Below are positions 53,742 to 62,661 of a DNA stretch of 64,000 nt, piece by piece. Source of the DNA: Flagellimonas olearia (lineage in GTDB: Bacteria; Bacteroidota; Bacteroidia; Flavobacteriales; Flavobacteriaceae); assembly GCF_009184425.1 (NCBI RefSeq), contig NZ_WELG01000002.1, positions 1,178,001 to 1,242,000 on the forward strand, written 5' to 3'. The position numbers and the translations under genes were made by a program. A model generated the notes under the pieces. It did no database searches, was not told the DNA's origin, and was given only the letters and a program-made list of their open reading frames with translations. How positions within the stretch are numbered: the stretch's first letter is position 1; the number at the start of each line of letters is the position of its first letter.

Positions 53742-54188
53742 ATGAAGATAAATTGGGGAACGGGAATAGTATTGGCTTTTATAGGGTTTATCACCTTCAT
53801 CCTATACTTTGTGTTTCGGATGAGTACCGATGATAGGTCCAACCATGATCTAGTCACGGAGGAATACTACAAAAAAGAGCTTAGCTATCAGCAAGATATC
53901 GATGCCTCCAAAACAGCCCGGGAAATGGATGCCGTTCTCCGGGTGGAAAAATCACCCGAAGGGGTTATGATTTTTTTTCCGGAGCAGTTCGACCCCCAAA
54001 AAATAACAGGAAAAGTGTCCTTGTACAGACCGTCCAACAAGCGTTTGGATACTGACTTTCCCATAAGTTTGTCCAAAACACATTTGCTCATACCTGACAA
54101 CAGCTTGGTGGGCGGTCGATGGGACATTACCGTAAATTGGAAGTACGAGGGAAATACCTTTTTCCATAAACAAAAACTGGTGTATTAA
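53742..54188 (+). CDS. ccoH: FixH/CcoH family protein
   Basis: A 148-residue protein with one N-terminal helix (residues 8-26) and the FixH periplasmic region: EEYYKKELSYQQDIDASKTA, then YRPSNKRLDTDFPISL and GGRWDITVNWKYEG. Involved in cbb3 oxidase assembly. Its stop is 3 bp before the next gene. Confidence 0.9.
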   Translation: MKINWGTGIVLAFIGFITFILYFVFRMSTDDRSNHDLVTEEYYKKELSYQQDIDASKTAREMDAVLRVEKSPEGVMIFFPEQFDPQKITGKVSLYRPSNKRLDTDFPISLSKTHLLIPDNSLVGGRWDITVNWKYEGNTFFHKQKLVY

Positions 54189-54191
54189 GCT

Positions 54192-54902
54192 ATGCTGTCA
54201 TCTGCTTTGGTATTGGGGTTATTGGGAAGTCTGCACTGCTTGGGCATGTGCGGTCCCATAGCTTTTATGTTGCCCTTGGACCAGCAGAATACCACCAAGA
54301 AAGCGGCTCAACTGTCTATCTACCATGCAGGAAGGCTCATGGCTTATGGGGTCATTGGAATGCTCTTTGGGGTTTTGGGCAAGGGACTGTCGCTGTTTGG
54401 TATGCAGCAAAAATTATCCATCGCCATAGGCGCCATCATGATTTTATTGGTACTGATTCCTGGAAGGTATCTCAACGGGCATAAATTTTTAAGGCCTATC
54501 TATTCCCTATTGGGCAAAGTAAAATCAAAACTAGGTGCGGAACTCAAGAAGAAGACCCCAGATGCTTTTCTGACCATAGGTTTCCTGAATGGTTTTTTAC
54601 CTTGTGGATTGGTCTATATGGCCGTATTGGGTGCCATTGCATTGGGAAGTCCGTTGCAAGGTGGACTGTACATGGTTTTGTTCGGACTGGGTACGGTGCC
54701 GTTGATGAGTCTGGTGGTCTTTTCCAAAGGATGGATGGGAAACTCCTTCAAGTTCCGGGTGCAAAAACTGATTCCGGTATTTGTGGTGATCATTGGGGTG
54801 CTTTTTATCATCCGAGGACTTGGGTTGGGCATTCCCTATGTTTCCCCCAAGCCCGTGCCCACCAACTTGGCTTCGGCCACCATAGAGTGCCATCAACCTT
54901 AA
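54192..54902 (+). CDS. TauE/SafE (DsbD-2) family membrane protein of the cco operon
   Basis: A 236-residue membrane protein of about six helices. The N-terminal GLLGSLHCLGMCGP motif (His-Cys and Cys) is the mark of the sulfite-exporter TauE/SafE branch found at the end of cco operons and resembles a metal site; a second NGFLPCGLVY motif lies mid-protein. Context suggests a role in copper or electron delivery to the oxidase, not sulfite export; this is inference. Confidence 0.87.
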   Translation: MLSSALVLGLLGSLHCLGMCGPIAFMLPLDQQNTTKKAAQLSIYHAGRLMAYGVIGMLFGVLGKGLSLFGMQQKLSIAIGAIMILLVLIPGRYLNGHKFLRPIYSLLGKVKSKLGAELKKKTPDAFLTIGFLNGFLPCGLVYMAVLGAIALGSPLQGGLYMVLFGLGTVPLMSLVVFSKGWMGNSFKFRVQKLIPVFVVIIGVLFIIRGLGLGIPYVSPKPVPTNLASATIECHQP

Positions 54903-54931
54903 ATCCATAGAACATCAAAGAATAAGAATCT

Positions 54932-54954
54932 GGTTGGGCATGGATTGTCCAACC
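54932..54954. other. Hairpin before the acetyl-CoA hydrolase gene
   Basis: GGTTGGGCA (54932-54940) pairs with TGTCCAACC (54946-54954) around a TGGAT loop, with one wobble and no T run. It may be an operator or an mRNA hairpin. Confidence 0.35.
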
Positions 54955-54968
54955 TATAACTCAATCAC

Positions 54969-56237
54969 ATGAAGATAACATCTGCAGAAGAAGCGGTACA
55001 GATCATAAAATCAGGGGACAAAGTATTTTTTCAGGGAGCGGCCATGACCCCCAATGTACTTATTGATGCCCTTTGCGATAGATATGAAGAGCTCAGGGAT
55101 GTTGAAATAGTGTCCATACACACCGAAGGGGAGGCCAGGTATACCCAAGCCCCTTGCAACGAAAGTTTTTGCTTGAACAGCCTTTTTGTAGGGGGGAATG
55201 TCCGCAACTTTGTCAATGGCTTTAAGGGGGATTATGTTCCTATTTTTCTTAGTGAGATCCACTTGCTGTTCCGAAGGAATATCATCGATTTGGATGTGGC
55301 CTTTATTCAGGTTTCCCCGCCGGACAAACATGGGTATTGTTCTTTGGGTGTTTCGGTGGATGTGACCCTCCCCGCCATTGAAATGGCCAAAAAAGTGGTG
55401 GCGCAGATCAACCCAAGAGTACCCAGGACACATGGGGATGGCATTATCCATATCAGTCAAATAGATCAGGCCATTGAGGTGGACCAACCCATCCATGAGC
55501 ATGAACAAACCGAGATTTCAGGCTTGGAGCTTCAAATTGGTGGGCATGTGGCCTCTTTGATTGAAGATGGAGCCACCTTGCAGATGGGGATAGGGAACAT
55601 TCCCAATGCCGTGTTGTCCAAACTGGGTAATCATAAGCGATTGGGAATCCATACCGAAATGTTCTCCGATGGGGTTTTGCCTCTTATTGAGCAAGGTATT
55701 GTCACCGGCGAGGAAAAAAAAGTGAAACAAGGCAAGGTGGTGAGCTGTTTTGCCGTGGGGTCAAGAAAGTTGTATGATTTTATTGATGACAACCCCTTGT
55801 GCCACTTTAAGGAGGCAGCATATACCAATGATACGGCCGTGATTAGAAAAAATCCCAAAGTAACGGCGATCAATAGTGCCATTGAGATAGATATAACCGG
55901 ACAGATTTGTGCGGATACCATTGGAAGTAGACAGTTTTCTGGGGTTGGGGGGCAAATGGATTTTATTCGTGGGGCTTCACTTTCGGATGGGGGAAAACCC
56001 ATTTTTGCCATGCCCTCTATCACCAATAAAGGGGTTTCCAAGATTGTTCCCTACTTGAAACAGGGGGCTGGAGTGACCACCACACGGGCCCACGTGCATT
56101 ATGTGGCCACGGAACATGGGGTAGTGAACTTATATGGCAAAAATTTGAAACAACGGGCGCAGGCCTTGATTTCTATTGCCCATCCAGACCATAGGGAGGC
56201 ATTGGAGAAGGCAGCGTATGAACGGTTTAATGGATAA
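54969..56237 (+). CDS. Acetyl-CoA hydrolase/transferase family protein
   Basis: A 422-residue CoA-transferase of the 4-hydroxybutyrate/acetate type. The active-site Glu is in GIHTEMFSDGVLPL; GDKVFFQGAA and QMGIGNIPNAV are the other CoA-binding blocks. It moves CoA between short acids or frees acetate from acetyl-CoA, which would fit life at low oxygen beside the cbb3 genes. Its exact substrate is not evident. Confidence 0.88.
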   Translation: MKITSAEEAVQIIKSGDKVFFQGAAMTPNVLIDALCDRYEELRDVEIVSIHTEGEARYTQAPCNESFCLNSLFVGGNVRNFVNGFKGDYVPIFLSEIHLLFRRNIIDLDVAFIQVSPPDKHGYCSLGVSVDVTLPAIEMAKKVVAQINPRVPRTHGDGIIHISQIDQAIEVDQPIHEHEQTEISGLELQIGGHVASLIEDGATLQMGIGNIPNAVLSKLGNHKRLGIHTEMFSDGVLPLIEQGIVTGEEKKVKQGKVVSCFAVGSRKLYDFIDDNPLCHFKEAAYTNDTAVIRKNPKVTAINSAIEIDITGQICADTIGSRQFSGVGGQMDFIRGASLSDGGKPIFAMPSITNKGVSKIVPYLKQGAGVTTTRAHVHYVATEHGVVNLYGKNLKQRAQALISIAHPDHREALEKAAYERFNG

Positions 56238-56251
56238 TCCTGAAACCGATT

Positions 56252-56291
56252 AAAAAAAAGGAAGCTGAAATATTTCAGCCTCCTTTTTTTT
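56252..56291. terminator. Bidirectional terminator
   Basis: GGAAGCTGAAA and TTTCAGCCTCC pair around TA (one mismatch) and are flanked by runs of seven or more A on the left and T on the right, so it can end both the CoA-transferase (plus) and the usp gene (minus). Confidence 0.85.
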
Positions 56292-56312
56292 GGAATTATA
56301 AAATGTAATCCG

Positions 56313-57134
56313 TTAGATTTTAAAGGTCATGACGGGAGCTTTGGAATGGTTGGCGATATCCTCCCCAATACTGCCCATAAAGAAATGGGAAAGCCCTCTT
56401 CTGCCATGGGTGGGTATGCCCACCAAATCGGCACAGACCTTTTCACTATAGTTGAGCACTCCTTTTTCTACGGTGTAGTCATCGTGGATTTCAACCTGAA
56501 GTCCCAAATTGGCTTCTTTAAGGAATTTGGTGATTTTGGCATACGCATCATCCGTGCTCAGGAACTCATCACCTGGAGTGTTTACATATACCAACAGCAG
56601 CTCGGATTTGAGCAATTTTGCCATTTCTGCGGCCTTTTTTACCACAGGAATACTTTCCTCTGCAAAATCACAGGCAAAGACAAATCGTTCTGCGCTAAAC
56701 TCCTCTACTTCGCCCTTGATGACAAGAACAGGTACATTTGCAGTACGTACAACCCGTTCCGTATTGGAGCCAATAAAGATTTCTTCCAATCCGTCCGTAC
56801 CGTGCGAGCCCATTACGATGAGGTCCGCATTGTGCTTTTCGGCCACCTCGTTGACCTCGCTGAAAACTTTGTAATGTTTGATCACGGGCACAACCTTAAC
56901 GCCCTTTAAATAGGGTTTGTCCAAGAACTCGGCGAACCTTTTTTCCCCTATTTTGATCAAATGGACCACCTGCTCTTGGGAAATATAGCCCGATTCGGTC
57001 ATAAGGGCAGGGGATAGTTCCAACATATGCAGCACCATTAGCTCTGCGTCGTTTTTCTTTGCGAGGGAGGCCGCTACTTTGAGCGCCCGCTCGGATTGTT
57101 TTGAAAAATCAATGGGTACGATTATGCTTTTCAT
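56313..57134 (-). CDS. Universal stress protein (tandem UspA domains)
   Basis: A 273-residue two-domain UspA protein: KSIIVPIDFSKQSERALKVA at the start, GSHGTDGLEEIFIGSNTERV in domain 1 and GIPTHGRRGLSHFFMGSIGEDI in domain 2, both G-x2-G-x9-GS type ATP-binding loops. It follows hemN by 17 bp and so is in the Fnr-like regulon. Confidence 0.92.
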   Translation of the reverse strand: MKSIIVPIDFSKQSERALKVAASLAKKNDAELMVLHMLELSPALMTESGYISQEQVVHLIKIGEKRFAEFLDKPYLKGVKVVPVIKHYKVFSEVNEVAEKHNADLIVMGSHGTDGLEEIFIGSNTERVVRTANVPVLVIKGEVEEFSAERFVFACDFAEESIPVVKKAAEMAKLLKSELLLVYVNTPGDEFLSTDDAYAKITKFLKEANLGLQVEIHDDYTVEKGVLNYSEKVCADLVGIPTHGRRGLSHFFMGSIGEDIANHSKAPVMTFKI

Positions 57135-57151
57135 TTTTTTCTTTTTTTAGG

Positions 57152-58510
57152 TTAAACGGTCATGGAAAATACTCGGGTATCTGGCTGTTTTCGGTGTAGT
57201 TTTACATCAAATGCCATGCTGATATTCCGTATAAAGGGTCTTCCCTTTGGGCTTACTTTGATGTTGTTCTTTCCAATTTCAATAAGTCCATCAGCGTCCA
57301 TTTCCATTAGGTTGCCAATGATTTTTTGGAAATCGACCACCTCTTCTTCCTCCTTGGTCCAAGAGGTCTCAAACTGGCACATGAGGTTAAGGATATGCTG
57401 TCTCACAATCTCGTCTTCCTGATTAAGGATATGTCCCCTAAAAATAGGGATAAGTCCGTGGGATACCAAATGTTGGTACTCCTCAACACTTTTTACATTT
57501 TGGGCAAATCCGTACCAGCTATCACTAATGCTGGAGACTCCCAGGCCAATCATTAATTTGGTCTTGGAAGGGGTGTAGCCCATAAAGTTCCGATGCAGGG
57601 TTCCATTGGTAAGCGCAGTGTACAAATTGTCCGTTGCGAGGGCAAAGTGGTCCATACCCACATCTTTATATCCAAACTCCGTGAGCATTCTTTTGCCCAT
57701 TTCGTATTGTGCTTTTTTCTCCACAGATGAAGGCAGGTCTGCCTCTTTATAGCCGCGCTGTCCATTGCCCTTTAGCCAAGGCACGTGGGCATAGCTGTAA
57801 AAGGCAATCCTATCCGGTTGTAGGGCCTTGGTTTTTATAATAGTCTCTTCCACATGGGCGCAGTCTTGAAAAGGAAGGCCATAGATAATATCGTGGCCTA
57901 CGGAGGTATACCCAATTTCCCGGGCCCACTCGGTCACATTCTTCACATTTTCAAAAGGCTGCATCCTGTTGATGGCCCTTTGCACAGTTAGGTTGTAATC
58001 CTGCACACCGTAGCAGACCCTTCTGAACCCTACATCAAAAAGGGCCTGTAGATGTGCTTTTGTGGTATTATTGGGATGTCCCTCAAAACTAAATTGGGCA
58101 TCTTCTGCTTTTTTGGCCTGTGAAAGAATGCCTTTGACCAGCTGGGTCAAATGTTCGGGTGAGAAAAACGTAGGCGTGCCTCCACCCAAATGCAACTCTT
58201 TTATGGTCGGTTTGGTTCCAAGAAGTTCAACATACAACTGCCATTCCTTTAATACCGATTTGATATAGGGCAATTCCACCTCATGTCTTTTGGTGATGCG
58301 TTTATGGCATCCGCAGAAGGTGCACAGACTTTCACAAAAAGGAAGGTGTATGTATAGGCTTATTCCTTCCTCGGGATTTTCCTGAAAAGCCTTCAATACA
58401 CTTGATTTCCATTTTTTGCCCGAGAAACTTTCCAAGTCCCAATACGGTACCGTGGGGTAACTGGTGTATCTGGGGCCGGGGACATTATACTTCTGAACTA
58501 ATTCACACAT
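57152..58510 (-). CDS. hemN: Oxygen-independent coproporphyrinogen III oxidase
   Basis: A 452-residue radical-SAM enzyme for haem synthesis without oxygen. The cluster motif CESLCTFCGC has the fourth cysteine that separates true HemN from HemW. PGPRYTSYPTVPYW and the LGGGTPTF, YGVQDYN and GLPFQ blocks are conserved. First gene of a hemN-usp unit, controlled from the site at 58567. Confidence 0.95.
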   Translation of the reverse strand: MCELVQKYNVPGPRYTSYPTVPYWDLESFSGKKWKSSVLKAFQENPEEGISLYIHLPFCESLCTFCGCHKRITKRHEVELPYIKSVLKEWQLYVELLGTKPTIKELHLGGGTPTFFSPEHLTQLVKGILSQAKKAEDAQFSFEGHPNNTTKAHLQALFDVGFRRVCYGVQDYNLTVQRAINRMQPFENVKNVTEWAREIGYTSVGHDIIYGLPFQDCAHVEETIIKTKALQPDRIAFYSYAHVPWLKGNGQRGYKEADLPSSVEKKAQYEMGKRMLTEFGYKDVGMDHFALATDNLYTALTNGTLHRNFMGYTPSKTKLMIGLGVSSISDSWYGFAQNVKSVEEYQHLVSHGLIPIFRGHILNQEDEIVRQHILNLMCQFETSWTKEEEEVVDFQKIIGNLMEMDADGLIEIGKNNIKVSPKGRPFIRNISMAFDVKLHRKQPDTRVFSMTV

Positions 58511-58535
58511 AACTGCATACCTTTGGATTATAGGT

Positions 58536-58578
58536 CAAAATTAGAAGTGCTCCATGGGATAAAACATGATAAATGTCA
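58536..58578 (-). promoter_or_regulatory. Fnr-like site and promoter of hemN-usp
   Basis: TGATAAATGTCA (58567-58578, centre 58572.5); on the minus strand TAATTTTG starts at 58543, exactly 29.5 bp away, an exact TAnnTTTG box. Confidence 0.75.
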
Positions 58579-58598
58579 GTCTGCCCCAAATCCCAACA

Positions 58599-58641
58599 TG
58601 ACAACCATCATATTTTGGACGTTATGGCCTTTGTAGTTTTA
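58599..58641 (+). promoter_or_regulatory. Fnr-like site and promoter of the GCS2-CBS gene
   Basis: TGACAACCATCA (58599-58610, centre 58604.5) and TAGTTTTA at 58634-58641, again 29.5 bp apart. The right half-site (ATCA) differs from the GTCA of the others, so binding may be weaker. Confidence 0.65.
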
Positions 58642-58672
58642 GGGAATCTGGAAAGAGCTAATTTTCAATAGA

Positions 58673-60517
58673 ATGGGAGAGCATATCAACAAAAGTGTAT
58701 TTGACGGTGAAGAGCGAAAGGCCTTCGTTCGGCATTTGATTGATGATGTTAAGGCCTTGGAAATTCTCTTGGAGCGGGGTTTGGTGGAAGATGATGTGGT
58801 ACGCATCGGCGCGGAACAGGAAATGTGCTTGGTGGATGATGAATTTAGGCCTTCCCCAAAATCACTGGAAATCATGGAGGCCATACATGATCCACATTTT
58901 ACCACAGAGTTGGCAAGCTATAACCTAGAGGCAAACCTTGACCCATTTCCTTTGGAAAAAGATTGTTTTCAGAAAGTGGAACGGCAGTTGGGTCAATTGT
59001 TGGATAAGGCCAAGGCAGCGTCTAAAGAACATCAGAGTAAAGTTGTGCTCACGGGAATCCTTCCCACCATCAGCAAGGAAGAGCTTGGAATGGATTATAT
59101 GACGCCTATCCCCAGGTACTATAAGCTCAATGAGACCTTAAAGATGTGGCGGGGCGATGATTTCAATGTAAGGATCAGGGGAGTGGATGAACTCTCGATC
59201 CATCATGATTCCGTTTTGTTTGAAGCCTGCAACACCAGTTTTCAATTGCATTTGCAGGTAGCTCCTGAGGATTTCATCAAAAGTTACAATTGGGCACAGG
59301 CCATTGCGGGCCCTGTATTGGGGATATCCTGTAATTCCCCCCTTCTGTTGGGCAAGGAACTTTGGAAAGAAACCCGTATCGCCCTTTTTCAGCAGAGTTT
59401 GGATACCCGAAAATGGTCCCATGCCGTAAAAGAGCAAGTGGCCCGGGTCGGGTTTGGGGAACATTGGCAAAAAGGCTCGGCGGTGGACATCTTTAAGGAG
59501 GATATTTCCACGCACCGTATTATTCTTACCAAACCGATTGTGAAAGGCGCACTGCAACTCTTGGAGGAAGGCAAAATACCCAAGCTTGAGGCATTGAACC
59601 TGTTCAATGGAACCGTATACCGTTGGAACCGTCCTTGTTACGGTGTGGGCAACGGTAGGCCCCATCTTCGAATAGAGAACAGGTACATTCCGGCAGGGCC
59701 TTCGGTGATAGATGAAATGGCCAATTTTGCCTTTTGGGTCGGATTGATGGAAGGTAGGCCCAAAACCTATGACGATTTGCCCAATGTTATGGATTTTAAA
59801 GAGGTACGGCAGAATTTTATAATAGCCGCACGAAATGGAAGACAAAGCCAGTTTTCTTGGCAGGGAAAGAACATGACCTTAAAGAAATTGATCAAGAATG
59901 AGCTTTTGCCCATTGCCCATGAAGGATTAAAAAAGCATAAAGTAAACGACAATGATATCAACAGGCTTTTGGGAATTATTGAGGCTCGGGTAGATGGGCC
60001 TACAGGTGCAGAATGGCAAATAGAAAACTTTAGAAGACTGCGAAAGCAAATGAAGTTGGACAGTGCCCTGGTGCAATTGACCAAAGCGCAATTTGAAAAA
60101 CAACAAGATAACATTCCTGTGCATCAATGGGAACCGGTGCAAGGAATTGTACGGAAAAGGGAGTCGTTTCAGTGGGTGGGCCAGATCATGTCTACCCGAC
60201 TCCTAAAAATAGACGGGGATGACTATGCCAATCTAGCTCTCTCGATCATGCAATGGAACAACATCCATCACCTTCCCGTGGAGAACATGAAGGGTGAGTT
60301 GGTGGGATTGTTGACCTGGAGCCATATCGACCAAATGAAAACATTGGATAAAACCGAGGCTCTGGTTTCCGATATTATGATCAAAAAAGTGATTACCGTG
60401 ACGCCGAAGACAGCGATAAAGACTGCTGAGAAGATAATGCAGGACCATCAAATTGGTTGTTTGCCCGTCTGCGAAGGGAGCAGTTTGGTGGGAATCATCA
60501 GTAAAGTGGATTTATGA
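58673..60517 (+). CDS. GCS2-type glutamate ligase-like protein with C-terminal CBS pair
   Basis: A 614-residue protein: residues about 40-480 resemble the GCS2 glutamate-cysteine ligase fold (RIGAEQEMCLVDDEF, SYNLEANLDPFP, ACNTSFQLHLQV, RPCYGVGNGRPHLRIENRYIP), and the last ~110 residues form two CBS repeats (VGQIMSTRLLKIDGDD and VSDIMIKKVITVTPKTA). CBS pairs usually bind adenine nucleotides, so ligase activity could be tuned by energy charge. The amine or amino-acid substrate is unknown. It overlaps the next gene by 4 bp and is driven by an Fnr-like site. Confidence 0.85.
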   Translation: MGEHINKSVFDGEERKAFVRHLIDDVKALEILLERGLVEDDVVRIGAEQEMCLVDDEFRPSPKSLEIMEAIHDPHFTTELASYNLEANLDPFPLEKDCFQKVERQLGQLLDKAKAASKEHQSKVVLTGILPTISKEELGMDYMTPIPRYYKLNETLKMWRGDDFNVRIRGVDELSIHHDSVLFEACNTSFQLHLQVAPEDFIKSYNWAQAIAGPVLGISCNSPLLLGKELWKETRIALFQQSLDTRKWSHAVKEQVARVGFGEHWQKGSAVDIFKEDISTHRIILTKPIVKGALQLLEEGKIPKLEALNLFNGTVYRWNRPCYGVGNGRPHLRIENRYIPAGPSVIDEMANFAFWVGLMEGRPKTYDDLPNVMDFKEVRQNFIIAARNGRQSQFSWQGKNMTLKKLIKNELLPIAHEGLKKHKVNDNDINRLLGIIEARVDGPTGAEWQIENFRRLRKQMKLDSALVQLTKAQFEKQQDNIPVHQWEPVQGIVRKRESFQWVGQIMSTRLLKIDGDDYANLALSIMQWNNIHHLPVENMKGELVGLLTWSHIDQMKTLDKTEALVSDIMIKKVITVTPKTAIKTAEKIMQDHQIGCLPVCEGSSLVGIISKVDL

Positions 60518-61719
60518 ACATGTCCGTAGCATATAGTAAAGCTCTGGGCCAGACCTTGGAGGTAGACAGAATCATGGATTATATCAAAGGGACGAAGAGT
60601 GGTCCCACAGTGGTATTCTTTGGGGGAATCCATGGCAATGAACCTGCCGGGGTATTTGCCTTGAAAGAGGTTTTGGATGAAATAAAGGCCCAAAAGACCA
60701 AAGTAAATGGCGAAATATACGCCATAGCAGGAAACCTTGGGGCGCTTGGCAAGAATGTCCGCTTCCAAAAGGAGGATCTTAACCGTATCTGGACTCCCGA
60801 GCGAATGGATAGCAGTTTCTCCAATATGGTGGAATGCTCCGATGAGGAGAAAGAACTCTTGGAAATTCGTAAAGTACTTTTCAGGATTCTTGAAGAGGGC
60901 AAGCCCCCTTTTTATTTTATGGACCTGCATACTACCTCCAGTGATACGACGCCCTTCATGGTCTTGAACGATAGCCTGCTGAACCGTAACTATGCCGCAA
61001 ACTATCCACTGCCCATTATTTTAGGAATAGAGGAATATTTGGAGGGTGCCTTGTTGAGCTACATCAATGAGTTGGGCTATGTGTCACTGGGATTTGAAAG
61101 CGGTCAACACAATGATATAAAGGCCATCCGGAACCATGCGGACTTTATCCGGTTTTCCCTCTATTTGACTTCCTCCGTCCAAGCTTCGGAAAAGGAGCGT
61201 ATCGACTTGTTCAACCATATCGAACAAAGCAGTGGAACCGTGGCGCAGCGGTTTTATGAAATCTATCACGAGCATAAAATAGCTCCCGGGGATAATTTTA
61301 AAATGTACCCCGGATTCATTAACTTTCAACATATTCCCAAAGGTGAGCCAATAGCCGTGTATAACGGTGAAATTGTGAAGGCCAAGGAGCAAAAGCGGAT
61401 TTTCATGCCTTTGTATCAGGATCAGGGCAGTGAAGGCTTTTACTTTATTAGGGTAATTCCAAAAATATGGTTGCAGATTTCACGGGAACTGAGACGGTTT
61501 AAGGTAGATCACCTGTTGGCAAAGTTGCCCGGGGTGCAGTGGAAGTCCGATCAAAAGGACATCCTTGTCGTGGATCAGCGGGTGGCCCGGTTTATGGCCC
61601 GAGCGTTTTTCCATTTGTTGGGGTATAGGGCCAGAAAGTTCAATGAAGACCATTTGGTGGTCAAGAGTAGGGAAAGGGCCTCAAAAACGAAGGCATACAA
61701 AAACGCCCCTTGGTTCTGA
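60514..61719 (+). CDS. Succinylglutamate desuccinylase/aspartoacylase family zinc hydrolase
   Basis: A 401-residue M14-like zinc hydrolase of the AstE/AspA family. Zinc ligands are His40 and Glu43 (GGIHGNEPAG) and His139 (FMDLHTTSS); DLNRIW gives the substrate Arg. The C-terminal ~100 residues are an added basic region without a known domain. Translation is coupled to the GCS2 ligase (ATGA overlap), so the two may make and release the same acyl or peptide bond; no arginine-succinyl pathway genes are here. Confidence 0.85.
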   Translation: MNMSVAYSKALGQTLEVDRIMDYIKGTKSGPTVVFFGGIHGNEPAGVFALKEVLDEIKAQKTKVNGEIYAIAGNLGALGKNVRFQKEDLNRIWTPERMDSSFSNMVECSDEEKELLEIRKVLFRILEEGKPPFYFMDLHTTSSDTTPFMVLNDSLLNRNYAANYPLPIILGIEEYLEGALLSYINELGYVSLGFESGQHNDIKAIRNHADFIRFSLYLTSSVQASEKERIDLFNHIEQSSGTVAQRFYEIYHEHKIAPGDNFKMYPGFINFQHIPKGEPIAVYNGEIVKAKEQKRIFMPLYQDQGSEGFYFIRVIPKIWLQISRELRRFKVDHLLAKLPGVQWKSDQKDILVVDQRVARFMARAFFHLLGYRARKFNEDHLVVKSRERASKTKAYKNAPWF

Positions 61720-61756
61720 TTTAAGGCGGTAAACTATGGGCCAAAAGCCACAAATA

Positions 61757-61799
61757 TGACTTCTGTCATATTTTAGCTCATGCGCCCCATCTAATTTTG
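61757..61799 (+). promoter_or_regulatory. Fnr-like site and promoter of usp-pfkA
   Basis: TGACTTCTGTCA (61757-61768, inside TATGAC-TTC-TGTCATA) and an exact TAATTTTG box at 61792-61799, spaced 29.5 bp. Confidence 0.75.
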
Positions 61800-61833
61800 G
61801 GACAAGAGTAAGTAGACATTTTAATTTTTTGGT

Positions 61834-62625
61834 ATGAGCAACATAAATAAAATATTGATTCCTTTTGATTTTTCGGAAGCTTCATTGAATGCATTGGAAT
61901 ATGTGGCCAATTTTGTGGGACCCGAACGTTCCATAACCATTCTGGCCATGTACGTAAGTGCAATGCCCATAAGTCTTTCCGAGGAAGATGAACTCAAGGA
62001 AGATTTTTCGAACGTCCTCAAAGCTATGGACGTTAGGTTGAAGATTGAACCTGAATTCGAAACCGCAACGGGCAAGATGATCGGTACCATTTTGTCGGCA
62101 CAGAAATCCAGCGATGCGGACTTGATCATGATGGGCACCATGGGAGACAAAATTACCGATGAGGCCATCACCAATACCTCAAGATTGGTTTTGGATGCCG
62201 ATTGCCCCGTGATTTCAATCCCCTATGGTTGTAGTATCAAGGAGCCCAAGGACATTGCTCTGGTCATGGGAGGGGAGTTGATTGACAATAAAAAACTTCT
62301 GGGTACCCTGTTGGATATTGCGCGTACCTTTGACTCAAGGGTACACGTGCTCACCATCTACAAAGAATCCATTTATGAGGAGCACTCCACGGCCGATAGT
62401 ACAGAAAACTCATTGGAGTACTATTTGGAGCACTTTTATGTAGAGCATACGTTCAATAAAAATCAGGATGTGGAAGAAGGTATCTTCAACTACATCAATG
62501 AAAAGAAAATCGATCTCTTGGTCATCCTGCCTAGGAACCATGCCCAAAACAGTACCCCTTCGGAAGGCCGATTGACCAAGTTGTTGACCCTACATTCCGA
62601 AATTCCCGTTTTGGCTTTGGATTGA
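61834..62625 (+). CDS. Universal stress protein
   Basis: A 263-residue UspA-type protein: NKILIPFDFSEASLNALEYVANF, then MMGTMGDKITDEAITNTSR where the ATP loop is expected; the second domain is diverged. Third USP gene of the regulon. It is followed by pfkA after 36 bp. Confidence 0.87.
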   Translation: MSNINKILIPFDFSEASLNALEYVANFVGPERSITILAMYVSAMPISLSEEDELKEDFSNVLKAMDVRLKIEPEFETATGKMIGTILSAQKSSDADLIMMGTMGDKITDEAITNTSRLVLDADCPVISIPYGCSIKEPKDIALVMGGELIDNKKLLGTLLDIARTFDSRVHVLTIYKESIYEEHSTADSTENSLEYYLEHFYVEHTFNKNQDVEEGIFNYINEKKIDLLVILPRNHAQNSTPSEGRLTKLLTLHSEIPVLALD

Positions 62626-62661
62626 TAGTATTGTGTAAATCCTCAAATTAATAAGGACCCT

